Shown one piece after another: positions 25,431-34,351 of a stretch of DNA of 64,000 nucleotides; position 1 is the stretch's first letter; every line of letters starts with the position of its first letter. Origin of the DNA: Campylobacterales bacterium (GTDB taxonomy: Bacteria > Campylobacterota > Campylobacteria > Campylobacterales > Sulfurimonadaceae); the NCBI GenBank assembly GCA_026390075.1, contig JAPLGP010000037.1, forward strand, positions 1 to 64,000, written 5' to 3'. The position numbers and the translations under genes were made by a program. The notes below the pieces were generated by a model that was not told the DNA's origin, did not search any database, and saw only the letters and a program-made list of their open reading frames with translations.

Positions 25431-27716
25431 ATGAAAGGTACTATTACTTATCTTGTAGAAGTACAAACCGTTTTTATATTGGCAAAAGATACAATTCTTT
25501 GGGATTGGATTGCCTATGAGTCTCCTAAAAAAATCTTATTACAGCATGATATTGAACCAGAAATATTTATAACACATTACGCTGGTGGTGTTTTTGATTA
25601 TTTTATGGGTGTTATCGCTGGTAAAGTTGAAATAGGAAATTGTCCTGTTATGCAAAGTCTTTTGTCGTATCTAAAAAATAAAAATATTAGTGCGGATGAG
25701 TTGTTTGAGATATGTAGCTACTTTCGTCGTGCAATGATTGATTTTTCCTATGACGCTGGTTTAAACTCTAAAAATATTTTTAATGAGCTTTCTTATATTT
25801 TTGATAAAAATTTTAGAGGAATTTTAAAATATTATACAGACACTATTTTTCAAAGACTTATAGATGCAAGACTTGATGCGCAAAATGCTTCACAAGCCAA
25901 AGAGTACTTTTTGTCTAATATGTCACATGAGATAAGAACACCTCTCAATGCAATTTTAGGGTTTGTAAATCTTTTAATAGATGATGATATATCCAAAAAG
26001 CATAGAAAATATTTAGATATTATTCAAAACAGCGGTGAAAACCTTTTAAGCATAATGAATGACATTTTAGATTTCTCAAAACTTCGTAGCGGTGAGTTTA
26101 TGATTGAGCCTAAAATATTTTCACTTCATGAAGAGATAAGCCATACGATGGAGCTTTTCATTGCAAGTGCAACAAGTAAAGATATTACTATAACTTCATT
26201 TATCGACCCCAATATACCAAAAGAAATGTATGCAGATTCTTTGCGATTGAAGCAAATTTTGTCTAATTTTTTAAGTAATGCCATAAAGTTTACACATAAT
26301 GGAGGCGTTATTTTTGTTGATGTAAGTTGCAAAAATAAACTATTAATAATAAGCGTAAAAGATGATGGGATAGGAATAGAGCAAAAAGATATTCAAAATA
26401 TATTTACTGCATTTACTCAAATTCAACATGGTGAACTCAGCAACTCTCAGGGAACAGGTCTTGGCTTATCAATATGTAATCAGTTGGCACTTCACATGAA
26501 TGGTACAATAAATGTAGAATCAACAAAGGGTGTTGGAAGTACATTTTGGATAGAAATTCCTGTTGAAATTCACTCAAATGAGTGCCATATATTTGAAGAT
26601 TTGAAGCAGTTCTTAAATCTTAAAATAGCACTTTATTCAAAAAGTAAAGAAATTATTTTTCAATATGATTCATTGTTGAAATATGCGAATGCTTTTGGTA
26701 TGAATATGAAAATAGTCGATACTCTTGATGGTGATTATGACATATTTGTTTTTGTGCATGAAGAGATAGATTTTAAGATGAAAAAAAGTATTATAAGTTC
26801 ACACAAAAAATATATTGCACTAATGAGTAAACATTATGATGAATATGATATTTATAAAGATATTATATCTCTATGTTTTCCACTCTATTGTTCAAAAATA
26901 TATTCTGCTTTTGATGAGTTGTTGTATCAGAATACAGATATTGCAGTTCTTAAAAAATCATCGCAACAGTTTGAAGGGCATGTACTTCTCGCCGAAGATA
27001 ATGAAGCCAACCAAGAACTTATGAAAATTATACTTACAAAGTATGGACTCAGTTTTGATATTGCGCATAATGGGCTTGATGCACTGGATTTATATAAGCA
27101 TAATAAGTATGATTTAGTTTTAATGGATGAACAGATGCCACTGATGAACGGCATAGAAGCATTAAAAGAGATATTAAAATATGAACAGGAGACACGACTT
27201 AGACATACCCCTATTTCGGCACTTACAGCCAATGTAATTAAGGGTGCAAGAGAGAGAGGGCTTTTAAGTGGTTTTGATTCATTTTTGGGGAAACCGATTA
27301 TTTTAAAAGAGCTAGAGAGAGTTTTTTTAGCCTACTTAAAAGTTGGTAAAAATACTAAACAAGAGCTAAAACAAGAAAATTATTCAAACACAATAATAAA
27401 AGGCTTAGATATAAAAAAGCTTCAAGAAGAGCTTTTACTTAGTGAAGAAGAGCTTTTGCTCTTAGTGAATATGTTTATAAAAAAGATGAAAAAATCTTTA
27501 CCAGATTTACAAAATGCGATACAACTAAAAGATTATAAAAAGATAGCTTTAATCGCGCACAGCATTCAAGGTTCAAGTGCAAACTTTAGACTTGATGCTT
27601 TACAAAATAGTGCAAATCAAATGCAAATAATGGCTAAAGATAAAAATTGTGAGTACAAATATGAAGTTATGTTTGAAAATATAAAACAAAAAATTCAAGA
27701 GATACAAATATTCTAA
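25431..27716 (+). CDS. Hybrid histidine kinase with HisKA, HATPase, receiver and Hpt domains
   Basis: 761 residues with no clear transmembrane helix. Residues 1-140 form an all-helical sensory region I do not recognise. Then a short coiled coil, HisKA with phospho-His near 167 (NMSHEIRTPLNAIL), HATPase (N box NFLSNAIKFTH, DDGIGI, GTGLGLSI), a degenerate stretch, a receiver domain with phospho-Asp in LVLMDEQMP (near 566), and a C-terminal Hpt domain with His in IAHSIQGSSANF (near 709). This is a complete phosphorelay in one chain. It follows the deformylase-like membrane protein by 5 bases, which may be its input partner, and faces a response regulator gene convergently with 4 bases of overlap. 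Confidence 0.9.
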   Translation: MKGTITYLVEVQTVFILAKDTILWDWIAYESPKKILLQHDIEPEIFITHYAGGVFDYFMGVIAGKVEIGNCPVMQSLLSYLKNKNISADELFEICSYFRRAMIDFSYDAGLNSKNIFNELSYIFDKNFRGILKYYTDTIFQRLIDARLDAQNASQAKEYFLSNMSHEIRTPLNAILGFVNLLIDDDISKKHRKYLDIIQNSGENLLSIMNDILDFSKLRSGEFMIEPKIFSLHEEISHTMELFIASATSKDITITSFIDPNIPKEMYADSLRLKQILSNFLSNAIKFTHNGGVIFVDVSCKNKLLIISVKDDGIGIEQKDIQNIFTAFTQIQHGELSNSQGTGLGLSICNQLALHMNGTINVESTKGVGSTFWIEIPVEIHSNECHIFEDLKQFLNLKIALYSKSKEIIFQYDSLLKYANAFGMNMKIVDTLDGDYDIFVFVHEEIDFKMKKSIISSHKKYIALMSKHYDEYDIYKDIISLCFPLYCSKIYSAFDELLYQNTDIAVLKKSSQQFEGHVLLAEDNEANQELMKIILTKYGLSFDIAHNGLDALDLYKHNKYDLVLMDEQMPLMNGIEALKEILKYEQETRLRHTPISALTANVIKGARERGLLSGFDSFLGKPIILKELERVFLAYLKVGKNTKQELKQENYSNTIIKGLDIKKLQEELLLSEEELLLLVNMFIKKMKKSLPDLQNAIQLKDYKKIALIAHSIQGSSANFRLDALQNSANQMQIMAKDKNCEYKYEVMFENIKQKIQEIQIF

Positions 27717-28462
27717 TCTTCTATACAGTATCCTATACCAGAGGCATTTTTTATAATGTCGCCTTCAAGTTTATTTCTAAGTCTCCAAACAAGAGTTCTT
27801 ACACTATTTTCAGTAGCACCATGCTCTTCCCATACATAGTTCATGGCTTGTTCAAAAGTGACCACAGCTCCTAGTTGTGCAACAAGAAGTCTTAAAAAAG
27901 CATTCTCTTTTTTTGTGAGTTTAATCTTCTTACCCTTGTAAAATGTTTCACAAATGCTAATATCTAAATGATAATCTTCACCAAAAGGTACGATTGGTTC
28001 ATCAGATGCTCTTTTTGAATAGAGAAGTTTTTCTAAATTGAGTTTATCTATTTTAAGAGAGTTTATGTCATTTTTTCTCTCTTTTTCTATTTCGTATTTA
28101 AAAAGAGCCATTTGTATAGTTGCATGAAGTGAGCTTGGGTCAAAAGGTTTTACAATATAGCCATAAGGTTCAGTTTCTTTTGCTTGAGATAATATCTCAT
28201 CATCGCTGTAAGAAGTTAAAAAGATGAAAGGTATGCCGTATTTAGCTCGTATTTCTTTGGCTAAGTTGATGCCATCATTGCTCTCTTGGAGTGAGATATC
28301 AACGATTATTATATCTGGTGCGTAAGTTATAATTTTATTTTTTGCTTCAGTCGTATTATCACAGACTGCGACTATGTTGTATCCATGTTTTTTGAGTGAT
28401 AGAGACAGGTTGAGTGCCGTAATTTCATCATCTTCAACGATAAGAATATTCATATTTTTCAT
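27713..28462 (-). CDS. OmpR-like response regulator
   Basis: 249 residues. The receiver domain (1-120) has acidic residues in IVEDDE and the phospho-Asp in DIIIVDIS, with Lys in YIVKPFDP. The C-terminal winged helix (about 165-248) has LTKKENAFLRLLV and the recognition helix region NSVRTLVWRLRNKL. The 40-residue linker is longer than usual. The gene is convergent with the hybrid kinase and overlaps its last codon, so the two are probably partners, the kinase Hpt passing phosphate to this receiver. ATG 28462 is kept because CAGGA lies 10 bases upstream; a second Met three codons later is possible. Confidence 0.88.
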   Translation of the reverse strand: MKNMNILIVEDDEITALNLSLSLKKHGYNIVAVCDNTTEAKNKIITYAPDIIIVDISLQESNDGINLAKEIRAKYGIPFIFLTSYSDDEILSQAKETEPYGYIVKPFDPSSLHATIQMALFKYEIEKERKNDINSLKIDKLNLEKLLYSKRASDEPIVPFGEDYHLDISICETFYKGKKIKLTKKENAFLRLLVAQLGAVVTFEQAMNYVWEEHGATENSVRTLVWRLRNKLEGDIIKNASGIGYCIED

Positions 28463-28634
28463 TTGTAAAATTTCCTGACATAAAAAGGTAATGACTTTGT
28501 GATAAATATAGCGCTTATTATAATATAACTTTTTATTATTTACAAGAAAAATAAGTGCAAACTTACTTAATTACTTCTTATTTTGATTGTTATTACAGTA
28601 CAATAAATGTAATTAAATGGGGAGTTTTTATTTT

Positions 28635-28880
28635 ATGTCTTATTTTGTTTACATTTTAAAATGCAGTGACAGTACTTTATATACAGGCATTGCAAAAGAT
28701 GTAAACAAGCGCTTGGATGAGCATAATACTTCTGATAAAGGTGCAAAATATACAAAAATGCGACGCCCTGTTGCATTGGTTTATGTGGAAAAATCAGAAG
28801 ATAGAAGCAGTGCCTCTAAAAGAGAATGTGTTATTAAAAAACTCTCAAGAGGAAAAAAATTGGATTTGATTTATGCTTAG
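28635..28880 (+). CDS. GIY-YIG domain protein (UPF0213/YhbQ-like)
   Basis: 81 residues from ATG 28635, placed 10 bases after GGGGAG; an upstream ATG at 28617 overlaps that ribosome site and is rejected. The GIY-YIG nuclease core is complete in miniature: YFVYILKC, LYTGIAKDVNKRLDEHN (Arg and His/Asn positions present), then KYTKMRRP and ECVIKKLSRGKKLDLI. Such small single-domain proteins are widespread, with suspected roles in DNA repair or processing. It overlaps the next gene by 8 bases. Confidence 0.85.
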   Translation: MSYFVYILKCSDSTLYTGIAKDVNKRLDEHNTSDKGAKYTKMRRPVALVYVEKSEDRSSASKRECVIKKLSRGKKLDLIYA

Positions 28881-29322
28881 TATTTATGTAGATGGGGATG
28901 CTTTTCCTAATTTACTAAAGCCGATTTTATTTCGTTCATTAGAGAGACTGAAAATTCAAACTTTTGTTGTAGCAAATAAAAAAGTAGATATTGGTAAATC
29001 AAAGCATATCCATTATATTCTCGTAGAATCTGGAGCGGATGAAGCCGACCATAAAATAGCAGAAATGGTGCAAGAGGGTGACTTGGTGATAACAGCAGAT
29101 ATTCCTCTTGCAGATAGAGTAATCAGTAAAAATGCACATGCCATAGATCATCGTGGTGAACTTTACAGTGTTGATAATATCAAGCAATATTTAGCAATGA
29201 GAAACTTAATGCAAACAATCAGAGAAAGTGGTGCATTAACAAGAGGTCCAGCACCTTTTTCTCAAAAAGATGCGCATGAGTTTTCAAATCAATTACATAA
29301 ATTTTTAACAAAATACTGTTGA
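28873..29322 (+). CDS. UPF0178 (YaiI/YqxD, DUF188) family protein
   Basis: 149 residues. The family signatures are clear: IYVDGDAFPN at the N-terminus, VESGADEADHKIAEMVQEGDLVITADIPLADRVI in the middle and RGELYSVDNIKQYLAMRNLM towards the end. The fold is PIN-like with conserved acidic residues, suggesting a nucleic-acid function, but no activity is established. It is coupled to the upstream GIY-YIG gene by an 8-base overlap. Confidence 0.88.
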   Translation: MLSIYVDGDAFPNLLKPILFRSLERLKIQTFVVANKKVDIGKSKHIHYILVESGADEADHKIAEMVQEGDLVITADIPLADRVISKNAHAIDHRGELYSVDNIKQYLAMRNLMQTIRESGALTRGPAPFSQKDAHEFSNQLHKFLTKYC

Positions 29323-29394
29323 CATAAATTTTATTGATATATATCAACATTTTTTTTAGTATAATAATGGCTATTAATAAAGGGTTTCTCGTAA

Positions 29395-30378
29395 ATGCAA
29401 AATATAAAATCTATTTTTGAACTTCTCGTGCGTGGTAAAATCAGTATCAAATTATTTATAATTGCAATGATTTTGACCATTATTTGGGTCGCAGTTGCAT
29501 TTATTACAATTTCAAATCGTGTCGATAACTTAAAAAATGAAAAATATATTGAAATTTCTAATAAAATGAAGAATGAGCTCAAGGTATTGATAGACGAGAA
29601 AAGAGAAGCAGTTCGTATAATCGCCTTATCTGTTGCACAAAATAGAGATATTAAAGAGGGCTTGCTTAACAACAAAAATTCACTTAACTTGAACGAATTT
29701 TCTTCACAATTAGCGGAATTTACATCTCTTAAAAATATATGGTTTCAAGTTATAACATCTGAGGGCAAAAGTTTTAGCAGAAGCTGGACAAATAAAGTAG
29801 GAGATGATTTATCAAGCGTTAGATTGGATGTAGCACAAATGATTAAAAGTCCTAAAGTTATCTCATCTATTAGTATAGGTAAGTTTGATTTATCATTCAA
29901 ATCTATGGTACCTATTTATGACAAGGATAAATTTATTGGTATTATAGAAATATTGGGTAAGTTTAACTCTATTGCTTTAAAAATGGAGAGTAAAGAGTAT
30001 GATATGGTCATATTGGTTGATAAAAATTATAAAAAACAGCTTGAACATGTAAAAAATGAAAATTTTCTTGATGATTATTATGTTGTAAATAAAAATGCAA
30101 AAAAAGAGTTCCTTGAACTTATCCATGAAAAATCAGTAGAATATTTTATTGGAATGGATACTTTTCTTATAGATAAAAAAACAAGTCACTTAGTTGTAAC
30201 TTATCAATTACATGACATCAATGATCAACAAATGGGACATTTTATAATATTTTATGATTTAGATAAAATAGACATTGGTGATGTTATTCGTACTAGAGAT
30301 AGATTAATACTGACTTTTGTTCTTATTTATCTGTTTTTACTTGCTCTTGCTTATTATGTTTATGTGAAACAATATTAA
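29395..30378 (+). CDS. Membrane sensor module, cut off from its output domains by an in-frame TAA
   Basis: 327 residues: one N-terminal transmembrane helix (about 20-42), a periplasmic region of about 250 residues resembling a CACHE-type sensor, and a second transmembrane helix (about 302-322), ending YVYVKQY. The stop TAA at 30376-30378 is in the same frame as the following GGDEF-EAL gene, with only GGT between it and the TTG at 30382. Such sensors normally continue straight into a coiled coil and GGDEF domain. So this is most simply the front half of one 784-codon gene with a nonsense codon, for example CAA to TAA, or a sequencing error, or a true split. Confidence 0.75.
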   Translation: MQNIKSIFELLVRGKISIKLFIIAMILTIIWVAVAFITISNRVDNLKNEKYIEISNKMKNELKVLIDEKREAVRIIALSVAQNRDIKEGLLNNKNSLNLNEFSSQLAEFTSLKNIWFQVITSEGKSFSRSWTNKVGDDLSSVRLDVAQMIKSPKVISSISIGKFDLSFKSMVPIYDKDKFIGIIEILGKFNSIALKMESKEYDMVILVDKNYKKQLEHVKNENFLDDYYVVNKNAKKEFLELIHEKSVEYFIGMDTFLIDKKTSHLVVTYQLHDINDQQMGHFIIFYDLDKIDIGDVIRTRDRLILTFVLIYLFLLALAYYVYVKQY

Positions 30379-30381
30379 GGT

Positions 30382-31749
30382 TTGATAGATAAATTAAACA
30401 GAGAATTAGAAGAGAAAGTTGAAGAAAAAACAAAAGAACTCAAACATCAAAGTGAAACCCTAGACCATTTAGCACACTACGATTCTCTTACAGGATTACC
30501 AAATCGATTACTTTTTTTAGATAGATTGAAACAAGCTATTAAACATGCAAAAAGACGAAATAAAAATGTAACTATTTTATTTTTGGATTTGGATCGTTTT
30601 AAAGAAGTCAATGATACTTTTGGACATGAAATAGGAGATAAACTTTTAAAAGAAGTAGCGATTAGATTACTTCATTGTGTACGCGATGAAGATACTATTG
30701 CAAGACTGGGTGGTGATGAATTTACTATAATTCTTGAAGATGTTGGGCAAAATGAAGTTATAAGAATTGCTAAAAATATTATAAAAGCCATGCAAGAGCC
30801 AGTTTATATAAGAAATCAAGAGCTTTACACAACATTTAGTGTAGGCATTAGTAGTTATCCAGAAGATGGTAACACATCAAGCATATTGATTAGAAATGCT
30901 GATACTGCTATGTATAAAGCTAAAGAAAATGGTAAAAATAATTATGAATTTTATAATTCTAAAATGACTGAAGTTGCGTTTGAGAGACTTATGATGGAAA
31001 GTGGCTTAAGACGAGCAATAGATGAGAATGAATTTGTGACTTATTTTCAACCAAAAATAGATGCAATAGACTCCAAAGTAATCGGTTCGGAAGCTCTAGT
31101 GCGTTGGCAACATCCATTACTAGGGCTAGTTCCTCCAATGAAATTTTTATCACTGGCAGAAGATATTGGTCTTATAAAATATATAGACGAATGGATGATG
31201 ATGAATACTATGAAAATTATGAAGAAGCTCCAAGATGAGGGTATTTATACAGGTATAGTTTCTTTAAATGTGTCTATGAAACATTTAGAAGATAAACAAT
31301 TTATGCAATATTTTCGAGAAACAATAGCAAATATAGGATTTGATACTTCATTTTTAGAACTTGAAATTACAGAGAGTCAGATTATGAAAAATCCAGTCTC
31401 TGCTATTGAAACACTCAAAAATATTCGTTTAATGGGTATAAGAATTTCAATTGATGATTTTGGAACAGGATATTCGTCACTCTCTTATTTAAAGCGATTA
31501 CCAATAAATAATCTTAAAATAGATAGAGAATTTATTGTAGATGCATACAAAGATGAAGAAGATGCTTCGATAGTCAGAGCAATCATTGCCTTAGCAAAAA
31601 GTTTAAATCTAAGCTATATTGCTGAGGGTGTGGAGACAAAAGAGCAACTTGATTTTTTACTAGAAGAGGGCTGTCATAATATTCAAGGATATTATTACTC
31701 AAAACCATTGCCAGAAAGTGCATTTAAAGAGTTTTTACTTAAAAATTAA
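30382..31749 (+). CDS. GGDEF-EAL c-di-GMP enzyme, separated output half of the upstream sensor
   Basis: 455 codons open from TTG 30382. A coiled coil (LEEKVEEKTKELKHQSETL) leads to GGDEF (RLGGDEFTII, near residue 112) and EAL (EALVRWQHP near 235, DDFGTGYSSLSYL near 355). Both active sites appear intact, so synthesis and hydrolysis of c-di-GMP are both possible. It has no membrane segment or sensor of its own, no good ribosome site before TTG, and is in frame with the preceding sensor gene across a single TAA. It is probably functional only by reinitiation or readthrough; otherwise the pair is a fresh pseudogene. Confidence 0.8.
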   Translation: MIDKLNRELEEKVEEKTKELKHQSETLDHLAHYDSLTGLPNRLLFLDRLKQAIKHAKRRNKNVTILFLDLDRFKEVNDTFGHEIGDKLLKEVAIRLLHCVRDEDTIARLGGDEFTIILEDVGQNEVIRIAKNIIKAMQEPVYIRNQELYTTFSVGISSYPEDGNTSSILIRNADTAMYKAKENGKNNYEFYNSKMTEVAFERLMMESGLRRAIDENEFVTYFQPKIDAIDSKVIGSEALVRWQHPLLGLVPPMKFLSLAEDIGLIKYIDEWMMMNTMKIMKKLQDEGIYTGIVSLNVSMKHLEDKQFMQYFRETIANIGFDTSFLELEITESQIMKNPVSAIETLKNIRLMGIRISIDDFGTGYSSLSYLKRLPINNLKIDREFIVDAYKDEEDASIVRAIIALAKSLNLSYIAEGVETKEQLDFLLEEGCHNIQGYYYSKPLPESAFKEFLLKN

Positions 31750-31754
31750 AAGTA

Positions 31755-32024
31755 TCAATTATTTACAGTATTTTTAAGGTTATACCAGTTTTTATCACTC
31801 TCTTCATCTAAATCTTCTTCTGCATCATTCTTTTTATCAAGCAAGTGTTGGATGATTTTGAGATTATCAAGCATATTATTCATAGGTTGAAGTTGTGATG
31901 AGAAGTTGCTATCTTGTTTAGTAGTTTGCTCTGTTTTTATCGGTTCTATTGGAATCCATTTTATATCTGCAAAAGCTTGTATTGTTGCAAATAACAAATA
32001 GAATATGATGATTGTATTTTTCAT
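31755..32024 (-). CDS. Small secreted protein of unknown function
   Basis: 89 residues. A signal peptide (MKNTIIIFYLLFATIQAFA) is followed by a charged, probably helical mature part of about 70 residues with many Asp, Glu, Asn and Lys (KKNDAEEDLDEESDK). No family recognised. It lies 25 bases downstream of a GGDEF-EAL gene on the same strand and may be cotranscribed with it. Its end nearly touches the end of the convergent 30382 gene. Confidence 0.55.
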   Translation of the reverse strand: MKNTIIIFYLLFATIQAFADIKWIPIEPIKTEQTTKQDSNFSSQLQPMNNMLDNLKIIQHLLDKKNDAEEDLDEESDKNWYNLKNTVNN

Positions 32025-32049
32025 TTATCTCTTATTTAGTTTTCTTGGG

Positions 32050-34038
32050 CTAATTTAAATTCCCCATCGATTCAATCAAAAATGATTTCATTCGCTCTGC
32101 ATCCATCGGTTTGGCATACAAATAACCTTGCATTAAATTGCATCCATAATCCACTAAGAATCTTTTTTGTTCTTGTGTTTCAACGCCCTCTGCAATAATA
32201 CTCAATTGTAAACTCTGCGTTAAACCAATAATTGTTTTTACAATTGCAACATCATTCTCATCATGAGGTAATCCATCCACAAATGATTTGTCGATTTTGA
32301 GTTTATCAATAGGAAGCTGTTTCAAATACGCTAAAGAGGAGTAACCTGTTCCAAAATCATCAATCGATATTTTAATACCTAATGCACTAATTACTTTAAG
32401 AATCATAATGGATTTTTGAGGATTGCTCATAATATGACCCTCTGTTACTTCGAGTTCAATCCATTGTGCTTGACATCCTGTATCTTGTATCAGTTGTTGC
32501 AACCGACTTACAAAATCTTCCTGTTCTAGTTGTCTTACTGATAAATTTAAAGATAAAACTCCCGGATTTAACCCTTGCGCATACCATTGTGCAAACTGGA
32601 GCATTGCTTTTTGCATCACGATTCTATCTATGAGGACAATAAGTCCAATCTCTTCTGCAAGTGGTATAAAATTATTTGGCTGAACAAATCCATTGAGTGG
32701 ATGATTCCATCGTACGAGTGCTTCCATACCAATAATTTTATCCAGCTCTGCATCGATTTGTGGTTGATAATAAACTACAAATTGATCTTCTTTGAGGGCA
32801 TTACGCAAATCTTTTTCTAGTTCCATTCGCTCTATAGCATGTACTGTCATTGCCATTTGGTAATACTGATAATTGTTTTTTCCTTCTTCTTTGGCACGAT
32901 ACATCGCTGTATCTGCATTTCGAAGCAATAAGTTTGCGATATTTTCACGATGCAAGAGGGTTTCATTTCCTTCTAAATCATCAGGATAGATACTAATTCC
33001 TATACTGCATGTTACTTGTAGTTCTTGATTTTCCAGCTGTATTACTTGTCGTACTGCTTCGGTTAACTTATCGGCTAAAAATGACAAATCATCTATATCT
33101 TTAAACTTATCCACAAGTACAACAAATTCATCTCCGCCTAAACGAGAAACTATATTGTTACCGCTTACATGACCACGAAGAACATTTGAAATATGAATCA
33201 GAACTTGATCACCGACGGGGTGACCCATTGTGTCGTTTATCTGTTTAAAGCGGTCTAAATCAATAAAAAAAAGTGCCAACTTTTGATCATGGTTCATTGC
33301 ATAATAAATGGCATTTTGTAATTTTTCCAATAATGAAAAGCGATTTTCAAGCCCTGTTAAATGATCATGTGTAGCAATTTGTTCCAACCTTGAATTTGCT
33401 TGCGCTAATTCATTGCTTGTTTTCAAGAGTGCCTGATGTTCTTTAAACAACACAGCTTCCGAACGCCTTTCTTTGTCTGTTATGTAATAGTGAAACATAT
33501 AATAAATACCGCCAAACCCGACTACACTGTTCAAAACAAAAAAGGTAGTAATCCATCCTTGAGAGAGATGCGAAACCTCGTGTATAAGTGTTGAGTCTAA
33601 AAAAGAAGAGATAAAAATTAAAATGATGAAGGCGATAAACCAAATAGTATTTTTGTTTTTTTCAAACGCCATTGCAGCTACGGGAGCAAAAAATGCCCAA
33701 ATGAGCATAAAACTTCCCCCTGTAAAACCACCAAGAGACCACATCAGAAAAAATGGGAGAAAAAGAACCAAAAGAAGTTGAGAAATTTGTAAAAACCAAA
33801 TTTTTTTGGTGGTAAATAAATGCCAAAGATTCAGAGCAGAAATAACGGTATAAAATAAGGGAATTGAAGCAGAAAGGTAATGCCCAAAAAGAATATAAAT
33901 ACCTCCCAAAACAGTTGCAACTACTCCAATAATCAATGGGAGAAAAGAGAGCATCCTTTTCTTTATAATTTCATCATCACTGTCATCCTGAGCAATTCCA
34001 AGCAGCATATATGATTTCATAAAACTTTGAAAACTCAC
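32050..34038 (-). CDS. Membrane GGDEF-EAL protein
   Basis: 662 residues from GTG 34038, placed 8 bases after AGGTGG; a GTG four codons upstream overlaps that site. Residues about 30-185 hold six transmembrane helices with short loops, a MASE-like integral membrane sensor. GGDEF (RLGGDEFVVL) and EAL (EALVRWNHP, DDFGTGYSSLAYLKQLP) motifs are intact, so it may synthesise and degrade c-di-GMP. It resembles the output half of the 30382 gene, from which it is separated by a small secreted protein gene. The signal it senses is unknown. Confidence 0.88.
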   Translation of the reverse strand: MSFQSFMKSYMLLGIAQDDSDDEIIKKRMLSFLPLIIGVVATVLGGIYILFGHYLSASIPLFYTVISALNLWHLFTTKKIWFLQISQLLLVLFLPFFLMWSLGGFTGGSFMLIWAFFAPVAAMAFEKNKNTIWFIAFIILIFISSFLDSTLIHEVSHLSQGWITTFFVLNSVVGFGGIYYMFHYYITDKERRSEAVLFKEHQALLKTSNELAQANSRLEQIATHDHLTGLENRFSLLEKLQNAIYYAMNHDQKLALFFIDLDRFKQINDTMGHPVGDQVLIHISNVLRGHVSGNNIVSRLGGDEFVVLVDKFKDIDDLSFLADKLTEAVRQVIQLENQELQVTCSIGISIYPDDLEGNETLLHRENIANLLLRNADTAMYRAKEEGKNNYQYYQMAMTVHAIERMELEKDLRNALKEDQFVVYYQPQIDAELDKIIGMEALVRWNHPLNGFVQPNNFIPLAEEIGLIVLIDRIVMQKAMLQFAQWYAQGLNPGVLSLNLSVRQLEQEDFVSRLQQLIQDTGCQAQWIELEVTEGHIMSNPQKSIMILKVISALGIKISIDDFGTGYSSLAYLKQLPIDKLKIDKSFVDGLPHDENDVAIVKTIIGLTQSLQLSIIAEGVETQEQKRFLVDYGCNLMQGYLYAKPMDAERMKSFLIESMGNLN

Positions 34039-34216
34039 GATGTAACCCACCTATAGTAATATAAAAAACAAAATCAACAAATAGCCGCCATATTATACTG
34101 TCGAAACCTGTCAATGTACTGAAAACCTCATAGGGTGTTTTAAATTTACAGATAAGATGAAATTACTATTTAACTGAAGGGAGAATGTCATGAATGTAAG
34201 GATTTTTGCAGTTAAA

Positions 34217-34247
34217 TTCCACATGCCAAGAGATTTCCACATGCCAA
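34217..34247. repeat. Direct doublet of TTCCACATGCC motif
   Basis: Two exact 11-mers (34217-34227 and 34235-34245) lie in the same orientation with spacer AAGAGAT. The identical doublet, spacer included, recurs at 38697-38727. It sits upstream of the porin promoter in the 313-base gap between two divergent genes. Confidence 0.8.
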
Positions 34248-34285
34248 AGTTAGTAGCATAAATGTAAATATTTTTGATTTTACCA

Positions 34286-34335
34286 TTGACATAAGTAATA
34301 ATCTCATGTATAATTTGCAAATGATAACTATTATC
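34286..34335 (+). promoter_or_regulatory. Consensus sigma-70 promoter with Fur-like box for the porin gene
   Basis: TTGACA (34286-34291), 17 bases, then TATAAT (34309-34314) is a perfect textbook promoter, unusual in Campylobacterota, where -35 boxes are weak. Just downstream, GCAAATGATAACTATTATC (34317-34335) matches the 19-base Fur consensus at 15 positions and would cover the start site. This predicts strong, iron-repressed transcription; the Fur assignment is by consensus only. Confidence 0.7.
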
Positions 34336-34351
34336 GATAAAGGAATTTGTA

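Noticed and set aside
30376-30378. Stop codon as selenocysteine or pyrrolysine recoding
   Set aside because: The codon is TAA, not TGA or TAG, and no recoding structure was noticed.
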